Shown here piece by piece: positions 26,603 to 39,600 of a DNA stretch of 64,000 nt. The DNA comes from Archegozetes longisetosus (taxonomy: Eukaryota; Arthropoda; Arachnida; Sarcoptiformes; Trhypochthoniidae): assembly GCA_018873245.2 (NCBI GenBank), contig JAEMBT020000003.1, forward strand, positions 3,677,843 through 3,741,842, given 5' to 3'. A program made the translations under genes and the position numbers. How positions within the stretch are numbered: the first letter of the stretch is position 1; every line of letters begins with the position of its first letter. Under the pieces are notes generated by a model. That model made no database searches. It worked only from the letters and a program-made list of their open reading frames with translations, and had not been told where the DNA came from.

Positions 26603-29600
26603 TGAAGAGTGGAATAAAACAAAAATTGAATAGATTTAGTTAACTATTTGTTTAAAGTTGACACCATATTGTTTATTATTATAGTGATGCCATATAAAAA
26701 CTTGAAGCTCTTATTTCTATTTCTGCCGAAGAGTAGCAATAATGATAATTTGCGATCATAAAGACTGGTTTTTCGAGCCTTATTAACATTTTTACATTAC
26801 TTACATCACTACTGCTGGCTTTAGACACTTATTACGTTCAAAACAGAGCTTCACTTCTATTGAATACCTATTGAATAGTGAACAATATAATATTCATTAC
26901 TATAACACTTACTATTAAGACATAAATGTATTTCACTATCAAATCGATACTCAAACAAAAGCAAAAAATCTACAACAACTCAACTTTTTTACCCAAATTT
27001 AAGGCTATCTTTTTGTTTATGGCGACAATTGAACAAATGATTAGAGTATTTAAAAAGGAAATTGATTTTGATAAATGGTCTTCAAGAGTAATAAATCTAT
27101 TTATTTGATTTGCTGCGATTGTTTAAGTTGTTTGAGGACTTGAAATGGTTAGATGTCGGGCTGTTTTTGATCTTAGATGATGGTTAAAGTAGAACAAGTG
27201 CAACCGCGAATAACAATACATTGCATAAATTGAGTCCTGGCGTGGCCTCAGCCGTACGTTCACCTCGAATGCCTTCTTCAACTTTTTGTTCATATCGTTT
27301 TTTCCTTTTGTAACTTTATTTTAACATTCCTGACCTCCTCCTTCTCTTTAGCTTAATTCTTCCGTACATATGAACCAAGTTTTATGCAAAACTTCAATTT
27401 TTCGAACTAACTAATTTTATGTTCCTTTCAACGCACGGGTCAAAGTTTTCAGATGAGCAAATTCAGTCACATTTATCTATATCTCAGGTAGAAGTTCTGC
27501 AAAAATTTATCTAATGATTAGGAACTTGATCGTTTGTGGATTCCGAGTTATATCAGTTTCGATTATGATAAACTTTAAAACAAAAATACGGACGAGTTTT
27601 GCTGCTGCGAAATAATGATAAAAAAACAGTTCAAGCAGTTCAAGAAAAATACGTTAATGCATATAAACTTTACCGCCAATGGAAACTTTCTTACGAGTTA
27701 GGGTCGAGTCGATCGCTAAATCCTGTTGTAGAGTATTGTACACGAAAGTGTTAACCAAAAAGTTCATGACCAGAGATGAACTGCAAAATAACTTTATAAA
27801 AATTTCTTTTGCGCTATTATTAAGTTTAATTGAAACTTATATTATTTTTTATGATTTTTATGTATCTGGTAATCAATTTTAAGTGTATTTTTCGTTGAAT
27901 TCTCATCTCTCTCTCTCTCTCTCTCGATGTTGAATGCACTCAGCTTTATGTAAATTGTAAATGAATGGATAGTTGTAATTACAGTAATTATGCATCATGA
28001 TTAGGCTAATTGAAATAGTAAATATATCAAATTTAATTGATTGCTAATATGCATTTCTATATTTGAACGTTAATTATTAAGAAAATTAGTTTACTCTCAG
28101 TTCAATGTTATGACTAATTGATCATTTTTAATATTTTGGACTTAGATCTTGTTTTTATTTAGTTGTAAAACTAAAAATACCCAAAGTTTTAGTCAAATGA
28201 AGTTTTTGAATAGGTTATCTCAATTTTTGGACATTGATTTTTTCATTTGATCACACTTCAAGTTATCTGAATCGAGCTCTTCTCCTCTCTTATATGACTG
28301 AATCACTTTTTTTCACGAATAAAACACTAGAATAAAATAAAAACTTAATTTAAACTATTTAGGGTAAGAGTCTGACTAGTATTTGGCCCTATTTTTTATT
28401 TTGATATTAAGTCTAGAATGGGTTATACGTTGAGCACAAGTACGACGCCCTTTAGCTTACTTTAAAATTAGAAGTACGCCAATTATAATAATCAGATAAT
28501 TGTGTTTATTAATAAATTACGATTATTTAAATCATAAAAATAGACATAGGATTTGTAAAAAAGGATAAAACAAGACACTTGATACGTTACTTGCCTAAAA
28601 ATAATTTCTAAATTGACTACTCTTACGTAATAGATATAATAAAATATATCTGAAATCATTTCTCTAATAAGGACAGATATTTTAGTCAATAGGAAACTTT
28701 TTGCTCAAAAATGAAGGTTATTTTTAAGTGAACGTTGAGCTAACATGTGTAAGATAAGTAAATTAGAAGTACTTCTAAGGTGTAAGACAAGTGTGGGCTA
28801 TAATTTAGACTTTAGAGTTAATTTGAATTTGGCCCGACCTGCTTTTCGCCAACAGCTAAAAATGATATCATAATCGTTTTCTTACCCAAACACTGTCAAA
28901 AGATTCGACACAATCAGATTAAGAGCTCATTTATAATAGTAATTGAGTGACAAGAGAACATATTCTATGCTATTCTTGAAGTGTACGCTAAATCCGGTGA
29001 ATGTGTTTTGTTGAAAGTTATACAGTTAGTCTGATTCTGACAAATATATACAAAAAGCTAACCAAAGCAGCAACGAAACAAGTTTTTGCCCCCTTTTCCA
29101 ATGTTATTGGCATTTCATGTTGGTCTAATTGTTGTTATTTTTCTCTTATTTTGTTGCCAATTGTACGCTAGTTCAATCGAATAGAAATGAATAGGAAGCC
29201 ATTTGTATTGAACTAATTGTCATATCATACCAGCTTCTTATTAAGCTCTTATGTTAATGCGCTGTCGATTACTTACCGCAAACACTTAGGTGTCTGTTTT
29301 GTCTGAGACCAAACTCTTATGTTATTCCAGTGTTGGAGTTAGGAGATTATGAAACAATTATTCCATAGTGATTTCTATTTATATTCAATTACTATATTTA
29401 TTGATTTTACCATTCAACTCGCACATAAATGTAGCATTTCTTCTGCTTATGCTACACTTCCTTTTATTTATACCTATTCCTCATTCTAAAGAGCCAACTC
29501 TGGACTACAGGTGTCTTCTATTTCCAATATTGATTGATCTTCACTAAGTTTTTGTGTGCTTTTCATATCCGTTCATCTCATTGGTCTAAAGTTCATGATT

Positions 29601-29755
29601 ATCAGTGTTTTACGTCACTATAGCCTTATGTCATTTCACTGATTCTCGACACTATTACAGCTGAAGAAGTAGAAGAAGGCATGCTTTCACTATAGTGTGT
29701 ACAGCAATAGCGTTATGCCATTACTCCAAAGATTTTTTGCTAAAAAAGTATTGCG

Positions 29756-29802
<47 letters not shown>

Positions 29803-30518
29803 CTCTCTCTCTCTCTCCTTCTCCTGTTGTGTTCTCTCTCTGCTCTCTCATTTTTTCATAGTAAATGTCATGCGTGGTCTATTGAATTGAGTCGATATCT
29901 CGCATAGAGTTTGTTCGCAAATGCATGGTCTGGTCGCATGTTTTCTAGAATATTTGGAAGTAAAGTAAAAGTAGTATATGTGCTATATAAGTACGCTGTA
30001 TATGTGCAGTGGTATGGTTGAACAGGATATCTACAGTGCGACCAACTTGTGTGCTTCTCTTTCTCAATGCTGCAACTCATGCAATTCAATATATGATAGT
30101 TGCACCCATACATTCACCAATGATAGACCTATACTACTAAATACAAACTGTTCGCCAATAGGCCTTATATCGCACAATTTTTACCTCGTTTCCACCATGC
30201 ATCTCGTCAACCAAAACTTCTCTTCTAACAAACATTACTCTCTTTGACATTATTTCGAGTTATTGTTATTATTTCATGCAATAAATCTAATTTTTTTTCA
30301 TGAACTACCCTTTCTTTGATTAAACGATTTTTGAACTTCATTTACAAAAAGCATAAAACAAATAAAAGATATGATTGTATGCACGCCTAACTTCGAGTTA
30401 AATTTCCGCACTTTCATATTTTAAAAGTTAGTGGACTTTCCCATCAACTCTTAAGAAACGAGTTTTCAGTCAACACATCCATGCATTTCGCTTAGGCTTA
30501 TTGTTGGGTAACTCGTGC

Positions 30519-30588
<70 letters not shown>

Positions 30589-31513
30589 ACACATGCATCC
30601 CTCAAAAGTGTTCGTACAGTATATTCAACTTTTTCTTCTTTCATTTGTGTCGCGATTTCTGAAATGTAATTATTTCTTAAGCACATTCGCCTACGATTTC
30701 CAATATTTTGCAATGCTTTCTGTTACATAATAATGATTTACAATTCGATATTAAGATTTGAATAGATTGGAGCAATGATTTGAAAACTTGAATCTCAGTT
30801 TAGAGAATGACAATCGGGTGAATATAATTTCGAGCAAAATAAGAAAAGTAGATTTAGACTCAAAAATGACATGAAAGTTTACAATTTGTGATGCCTTGTG
30901 CTAGAAATAAATCGGTTTTATGATCAATAAATAACATGCGTTTGATGGCATGAATTTGTGAAGACAAAAAATGCGAACAAATATTGTTGATTGAACAAAC
31001 AGTAAACATAAATTAATTGAACTTCTTAAAATAATTAGGTATAAATCGTAGACTTAATACTTATGAATTGTTTGAACAAGACGTACAATCTTAATATAAC
31101 CAAAGGTATTATTGACTTGAGTTTGAAATCAAGTTTTTTTCTCAGACTAAAATCGTAATTATTTTTTATTTGATAGAAGAAATGCTATAATAAGTAAAAC
31201 TGAACTAAGTTTGATATAAATATATAATGTAGTATAAGTTGAATAAGTTGGTTGACCTAATGTCAATGGCATAGCTGTTGGTTAACGTAAGCTAAGCCTA
31301 AACTACGTGCTCGTCCTGCCCTTTCTTTCCCCTCCCATCATAACTTTGGTGTCTTTTTGGCTTTGCTTTTCCCCCATTTCTAGTGCTATAATGCCTCGAG
31401 CCGTGTCTTCTCATCCATTTACTTGCCGTGAAAAATCAATAAAGCATGCGTTCGTCTCCCCTTTATGTTCCCTCTATTTCGTCGTTTTTTATTTTTGCTC
31501 ATTCTTGTGTTCG

Positions 31514-31611
<98 letters not shown>

Positions 31612-33586
31612 GTTGAGTCAGTCACTGCTATTGCGCTGAGGCATTATTTGATTGGCATACGAGCCATACGAACACCAGTACAGTGAACACTGATTAGGGC
31701 TTAAATCTAAAACATTGATAATGGTAGAAGAAAAAGAGTAGAAAATAAAGGAATAAAGTTGACAACTGAACGCAATTCTAATGTTCGAATCATTAGAAAC
31801 TATGATATGGCATTTAGCGCAGCTATTTGTAGGATTTGATCACAATTTTCAGAAGTCATGACTAGAAAGTGAGTCAAATGGTCAGTAAGGGATTTCATTA
31901 TAATAATTCCTCTGGGATGCTTAAGATAGTCAACTGATTGTCGAGATAGTCAACTGATTGTTGAGATATTGAACCGATTCTCGAGATAGTGAACCGATTC
32001 TTTGTAAGTTTCCGTTGTGTGGCTTTATTTCTAGAAAAGTGTCATTATTAGAGTACTGGTTCTCAAACTAGTAGGTCTGGTCTACACTGGATTCTTCGTC
32101 AAATGCGTAGAGGCATGAGAATGATAATAGCATGAGACAAATGAGAATCATTAGTGAACTGGCATCTAAACGTTGGGTTTCACCATCTGCAGCGTGCGTT
32201 CCCTTTAGAGTGAAATGATTCTCTCCAAACCGGGCTCACAATTTTGAATCTGGTTCAGCCCACTCGCGCTATTGACATGACTAGTCGCTAAACTAACGCT
32301 AACACTATATAGAAATATGTTATATGTATTACTGGTATATCAAGAAAACCAAGTATAACACATAACACACGTGTATGCGAGAAAACAAATAGTGTCTAAA
32401 AGCTTAGCATAAAGTTTTAGTTTTGCCTTATTGTAGGATCAATTGGGAGAAATATATTTTTTCAGCAAATGTTTGATAAGAATCTGTTTTTGTTGCTGGC
32501 GATGATATATTGCTTTTGCCAAATAATGCTAATGCAAAGAAGTGCCATTTCAGGCGACTTACTCCTAAACATATTACATATACAAAGACTTACACTTTTT
32601 AGTCAGGCTTTAACTCTAATACTCATCTCTAATCTAGATATTTGTCACCGATTTTTAAATCTCTTTCTCCTCTCACATGCTTTGGTTTGTCTCGAATTAA
32701 CCAGTTTTTAACCAGTTTTCACTATTGGTTCTAGATTGAATCTGAAGTTAGTTTCTCGCAGCCTAAAAGTTGGAGAGAAGCAAATTGTGCATTATTTAGA
32801 TAGTGAGATATGAATTGAGTAAAGCTGTACAACTATAGGAAAACAGCTCATCAAAGAAAGTGCCTTTTACTCGATTCCACTAACGGATAGATATATTACA
32901 GTTGCAAGAATTGTAATAATAAATACTTTACTTCACTATTGCCTAATGCAATCCAATTTTTCACAGTTTCCAACTTAATTCTCTATTCCTCTTTACGTCT
33001 CTCTTCTATTTGCAAAGATCTAATGAGCAATACTTATAGTATTTCATAGTAAGAGATCGTCTATTTTAGGAAAGGCCACAAAAGCCAACATAAATATGCA
33101 GTTGTTTTTGAGAATTTGTCTTGATGCCTGATTAGCTTTTCTAATAATATTCACATTGAATGTCCTTCTCCTTACAATCAAAGTGACAGCATGTCTTAGA
33201 AACACGTGTCAAAATTGAGGATAAATAACTATTTAAAAATCTTAAGCAAAACTTCAACTCTATAATTCATAACATTCATAACTGCATTTCTTTTCATCTC
33301 TACAATCATTTCACTTTTGTCTTATTTCAATATGTTTTTCTTTCAATTATTCCATTTAATCGAACAAAATATGTCTTAAAATGTGGAGAATGTATTTGTG
33401 AAGTTTACATAGTTTTTGATGTATTGCTACTACTGCGAATTCTATTTTATTCGTGAAGTACACTCTACTATACTTTCTGCTAACCAGTTGCATAAACTGC
33501 AAGTTTGAGCATTTACTAAAACTTTATGGAGAATGTTATCATTCACTGTTTCCATGACAACTGTACAGTGTTGGCTTTACGAAGTA

Positions 33587-33619
<33 letters not shown>

Positions 33620-36600
33620 CGTCAATCCCTCTCCTCTGCTTCTCTTTGGTCTATTTAATTCTCTCTCATTCTCTCTCTGATCCAAACGATGAGCTAAATG
33701 TCAAGCAAAAGCCGAATCGAAAGCACAATTACTACCCCTTCCCCTCTACTCTATCGACTCTATCGCAATCCTGCTCATCATCTTCTCTACATCCGAATGT
33801 TAACAAATACTTATATGTTTCGTTGCATATAACTTATGCCAATTTTTTCAGCTGAGTCTTATCCACTATAGAGTACAGGTAGAGCACATCTATAATTTGG
33901 AGAAATGAGAAATTCGCATACTCTCTCTTTCGTGATTTTTCTCATTATTTTTCAATTTATTCACTCATACATCTTGTTTATATTACAAATAAACAAAGTG
34001 TAAAAATCTATTTTTCAAACCATATTTTATAACGTTTGATTTGAAACAATTTGGTTTGGTTATGACTGAAATAAAATGAAAAGTTTAAAATTGAAGCACA
34101 CAAAACAGTTTGAATAGATAATTGTTTAACTAGTTTTTTGACAAGATGTAAAAACTTTAAAATAACTTTATCAATAACTCGAGTAAAACATTTAGTTTGA
34201 AAAAACGTCAGCGTCAACTCGATGATTAAATATCAGTTGAACTTAATGCTTACTTGTTTTTAATCATCACTTGACTTCCAGAGCAAATTCTTGACTAACT
34301 TATGAGTAGAGCCAATTTTTAGTTATCACATGAAAAGCATGGTAATAAATTAAGTAAAATCACCACATTTTGTAAGCCAGTGTAAGTGATGTACAGACAA
34401 GATGAGAGCATAAATTGGGTTTTGGAGAAATGATTGTCGCAAAAATAATGTAAACTTGGCCTGAGTATTAAACTCGGCCAAAAGCGCAATACTGATAATA
34501 GGAGGTTATGTTTGTGCAATACATTCTGAACGTTTGTCTCAACTATATATACTTTATCGTTTGTCACTATGTTATGTTATGTCAGGAATCTATGGAATTA
34601 GTGCTTAAGTGAATCTAATTTCTTAATACTATTTGTCAGCGTTAAGTTAATTAATATATTTTCGCTTTTTTCTCCCATTATTTAGAATCCGACAGCCCCA
34701 AGTCCTTTGGGTCAAATGCCTCCAAACGAGGGTATGCCAGGAGGTCCGATGCCACCAGCTGGATTCTTCCCTGTAAGTCTAATCATTATTTAATTCAATT
34801 TTAACTTTCTACTATTCCGTTGATTTATTTTCTTCTACAACTTACTAAAAACAAAGTGTAAACTAATTTTTTTTAACAAATATTATGCATTTGTTTTGTC
34901 CCTCTTTTTAATCTTACTACTTAAGAGATGGCATGTGTTTGATCAGTTTTACTCTGAGTACTTGCTTTTGTCTAAATTCATTTGGATTACACTTTATAAG
35001 CCCTTATTGTAAAGAAGTTATGACTTATTACTTAGTTTGAAAGTGGCGTCAAAGTCGCCAACACTAGTGAGCAATATGTAAGGCATAAATAGAACACTTT
35101 TAAGTTAGTTTACAGCCAATGAAAAATTACACTAAACATTCGAGAATATGATAAAACCTCTCCTTTCGAGACACTATCCCTCCCGACTCGTCCCAACTCT
35201 CTGTGCTATTTATGACAAGAAATAGTTCCAGAATTAAACCGTAAACATTGAAAAATGTGGTGCTTTATGTCTATATTAGTTGTTAAGATATAGTAAACCA
35301 ATAATAATTGTATACTTTAAAAGCGTGCACTCAAAAACTTAATTATCTACGATAGCAACAGCATTGCTATGTCAACCTGCCTGTCATATGCACGATCTTT
35401 TGCTAAATTTGATTCCTAATTTTGTTTGATTGCTATATTGAATATTTCGTAAGTTTGTCAATATGTGAACATATTATGGTTTGGTGCAGGGCATGCGATC
35501 AGAAGGCATTAGTTGAGGTTGCTATGAAGGATTATTAAATTTTTGAGTGTAAGAGTGCACGAAACAGTAAAAGTCAATACCAGTTTCTATGATAATACTC
35601 TCCTACAAGCCATCTGTTCTTCAAATTTGGAACTTTCAATAATACAGAATATGGAAAACTGGAGTATTTTTGCTAAGAATTGTGAATAAAATGTTAAACG
35701 ATTTGGTGTTTGGGGTAGAAATAAGGAGAAAATGTTTTTTAGTACAAAATTGAACACAAGGAAACAGGAATAAAGTTAATCAAATATAATATTGCGTAAA
35801 ACGTTTAACTGCTAGTTAGATAAGAAAAAATATGTTGATTTAGAATGTTTCGAGGTTAGTTTGTTAAAAAACACCACAATTGAATCAATTTAGAGGAAAT
35901 GCATTGGTTAGGATGGATTTGATTTGATTGGAGGATCAGTTATGTTTGCAATTTGATAAGTAAATGGCTTTTTTGACCAATCAAACTGTAACCTTTATTG
36001 CTCGACAAGTGAAGGCGACCTTGTCCTAACATTCATATTTTGCAACATTGATTTTTTTTAACGTTCATTTTCCCCATTATTCTACTCTCTTTCCCCTCTA
36101 TTTTCTTGTCTTCTCTGAGCTTATTCTCATTTACTATTTTCTCTTAAACACATAAACTCATCGAAAACTTTCACGCAATTGTTCAGGCAGACAATAGTAA
36201 CTACGGTTAAGCTTGTTCGTTTTGACACGCAGTTAAGTGGTTTTTACAAAGCAATGTAGAGGCGTAAAGGAAAACATGGGTTAATTATAATTGAATTTTA
36301 GAAAGTACTTAACTATCTGTTGAAAGTGAACAAGTTTAACTGATTTAGATGGTAAATTGATTTGGTGATTGCATGCATAGAAAGTAATTAGATTGGGGGC
36401 CAAACTAGTAATCATATTAAGAATGTTATCATATTCTCAAAGCTAATATCTGCTATCTGTGTTGTGAAGCGAACACAGTTATGAATTTGATTTTTGAAAA
36501 TGTCAATTTATAATTGTGTGTTTTCTTTCTATTTTCTACTACCCGCTCCATCAATGGCAGAATTCCCACATGCGGCCCTCACCGCCTCAGCAGCCAGTTT

Positions 36601-39600
36601 CACAGCCGTCCCCCCATCCACAACCTCCTCCCCCACATGGCCAAATGATGCAGAATCAGGTACGTTCAACCTTTCGGTCAGATATTAACTTCTAATACGC
36701 TTATTCACGCCAGCGTTGATTCGTATGCTACAAAAGCGTCTTTTCATTCTTGAGCTGCTTTTATCATTGTCTCAACTCTTTTCTTCAATATATTCAATGC
36801 TTAGCTAATAAGTGCAACGAAACATTTTTAATAAACTCCTTGGGATAAGAATCAGTTGTTCTTATTATCGACAGATACCTAAAGACTAAATACAATAGTT
36901 TGCTTTAATTGCATTGAGTTGTTTAATTGATTTGCTTGCAATGAAACACTAGTTCTAAATCTCATAGTTTGTCAATTGTTGCACCAATCTATTAATCAAA
37001 TTGATGCTGTCTGCAAATGCACTCTGCAATTGGTAGCATTTCATGTGTTTTGCAATTGTCTCGCTTTCATTAGTAGTTTGATATCAAGTTTTATGAAATG
37101 ATTAGACAGTTTGAAAATGAACTAAAGCTTTTAGACTTGTAAGAAACCAATTTAGAAAAAAGATCTCAGAAGATAAATTTCATTTTCAAGTAATATACTA
37201 TTTGAAAATTTAGACTCACTTTATTACTACTTGATTACAATGAAGGTTTGCCTACCTAGTGGTTTATAGATTTAAAAAGTATCAAAATTAGAAATTGTTT
37301 GTTTTTTCAGCCAATATAGTCATAATTTGAATGGTATTACGATAATTTTATTCATTAAGTTCTAAGTAGTTTCAATTGATATTGATCAAATTGGTTATAT
37401 GATTAAACCTTGAAATTTTCAAACTCGACCTATGAAATACTTTTAACATTTATTTAGTTCTTGGACAAATATAATGAAAGCGACTGATTTAGTAGAAAAT
37501 ATAACTATGACCATACTATTTGTTGAGAAATTGCAACACATTTTCGAAATAATATAATTTCGCAATTTTTTGCAATTAACACAGCATTTGAAATTTTAGT
37601 TCCATTCAACTCTATTAATTTAAAACTAATTGTTTAAATAAGTGCATTCAGTCTAACACCAAGAATGACTATCACTAGATCTACTCAAGTCAAGCTTAGT
37701 CTTCGTTTCAGTTCAATGAAAATAATTATAGAATTGAGAGTTGAATTAATGCAATTATAGTTGTATTAAAAAATGATAACAGAAAAGTTGATCATATTAC
37801 TTTTATACTTTGAAATGGCCATATTTGAAAGTTAGAACAATATATATTACAGTTCTGTGTTTCTATTGATTTCATTTTTATGTTTGTGGCCACTTCTAGT
37901 TTCAGATTAATCTTTTATTTCATATGATACATTCCTAATTATGGAGTAGTTCTGAAAACGATAGTTCATTGATCTACTGATGAGCTCCTATGAAAAGTTT
38001 GAAAATGCCCAAAAGTTGTTTAGTTGGAACGTCTTGCTTTACTTGGGTTCATTTCATTCAGTAATTCAAGTGTTCAATCGATAAATCAAAGAATGATTCA
38101 ATTATTTATTAGCTTGGGAAGATATCAATTCTAATCAGAATTCAACTTCTCATATCGTCAACTACTTCAGTATAAACTGTTAATATATGCAGTTAATCCT
38201 TAAAAACTAGTCAACTAAATAAAACTTCACCAATCACTTGATAGCATTACGCGCCAACATTTCGATTGTTTGGTCTGTAAAAGTAGTCGCTTTATAACCA
38301 TTGATTCTTCTAGACATTTATTTAGTTGATGTTCAGCTTATTGACATTTAGTAATTTCTAAATCCTTTCATTCTAAGGATGCATATTCAACTCTAGCTCC
38401 ATATAATTGATTGCATACACTTTGAATAATATTTCAGTTGAATCATTGGAGCAGCACTTTAGACATGAACGCTTCATCTTAGAATAAGATACCTTTTCAT
38501 AAATAGGTGTTTGTTTTGGTAGTATTCAAACCTATGAGAAGGGCCTACTCTTGGATTCACTTGAAAAAATTTAGACATAAGACATATTTATTGTTAAAAT
38601 TTTTATTTTTTGCTAAATAAGTCGGTTCCAACAAGATCCTTTCTGCATACCCATTTTATTCGGATTGCATTTAATATTTCAATGTTCTGGAAGCTTTGAA
38701 ACGAGCTTCCTGAAAATTTGTCCTCTCATTTCATGCGAAAAATGAGGAATGTTCCTTAAAAAGATTTTATCACCTGATTAAATGGGATGTGATTACATTG
38801 AAAATTAAGTGCTCATTATAACAGGCATGTGTTGAAACATTTAAATGAAATAGAGATTAGATACTTAGAAATACTTTGTCAGCAGAGTGTTGGAATTGAG
38901 TTAGTTTTTGATCTAGCAGTGAAACACCTGATGAATTTTTATTTATGAATTTGAATTAACATGAATTTTATTCTTTGCAGCCTTTTATGTCACCCCGATA
39001 TCCAGGTGGTCCGCGACCAGGCGTACGAATGCCGCAACAAGTAGATTTTAATGTAGGCAATTGAATTTAAGTTTAATTAAGTAATAATAATGAATTATTT
39101 AACATTTCAGCCTCCGGGAGGAGTACCGGGTCAGCCTTTAATGCCTAATAGTATGGACCCCACACGACAAGGTAATTCGCAATTGATTATAATATTTAAC
39201 AGCACATAAAATCATCAAATCATAAAATCATGCTTGCCTCCCAATCGCTGCCATCTTTTCTCTTCTTTTGTTCAGCTCTCAAGTTGCTTCTCATTAAATC
39301 TTATAATTTACTAACTTTTAACTTAAAGCTTTGATTCTATAATCTGAAGCTTCATATTCATTATCATGAGACTACTTGAAATATTTTATTTTATTCATTC
39401 ACTTCTATCTTTTTCTTTGTAATCTTACCACTAATTGTAGGTGATGGTGAATTTGTAGGTTGGCAAGCAGGTAATTCATATAATTAATTAATATATTAAT
39501 CATATTTAACAATTATAGTAATAAAGATTTCGTGTTTGCATAAGTCATAATATCTAATATTTTTAATTTAGTCAATAGTATATAAATTGATTTATTAGCA

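Larger units (their letters stand above)
25980..34685 (+). other. Ssdp intron 5 (8.7 kb)
   Basis: This is the largest intron. It holds six long GA or CT dinucleotide arrays, listed separately, and a 20-bp repeat in four copies (31924-32003). The open frames reported across the arrays are low-complexity Ser/Leu or Arg/Glu translations and are not genes. Confidence 0.75.

Noticed and set aside
29695..31686. Open frames rich in Ser-Leu or Arg-Glu across the GA/CT arrays (also 50709-50967)
   Set aside because: They are translations of dinucleotide repeats within introns or non-genic DNA, with no flanking conserved sequence.
36494..36688. Plus-strand open frame with Pro/Ala/Ser-rich translation
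   Set aside because: Overlaps Ssdp exon 36561-36659 in the wrong frame. The correct frame continues the conserved proline-rich region with matching splice phases.
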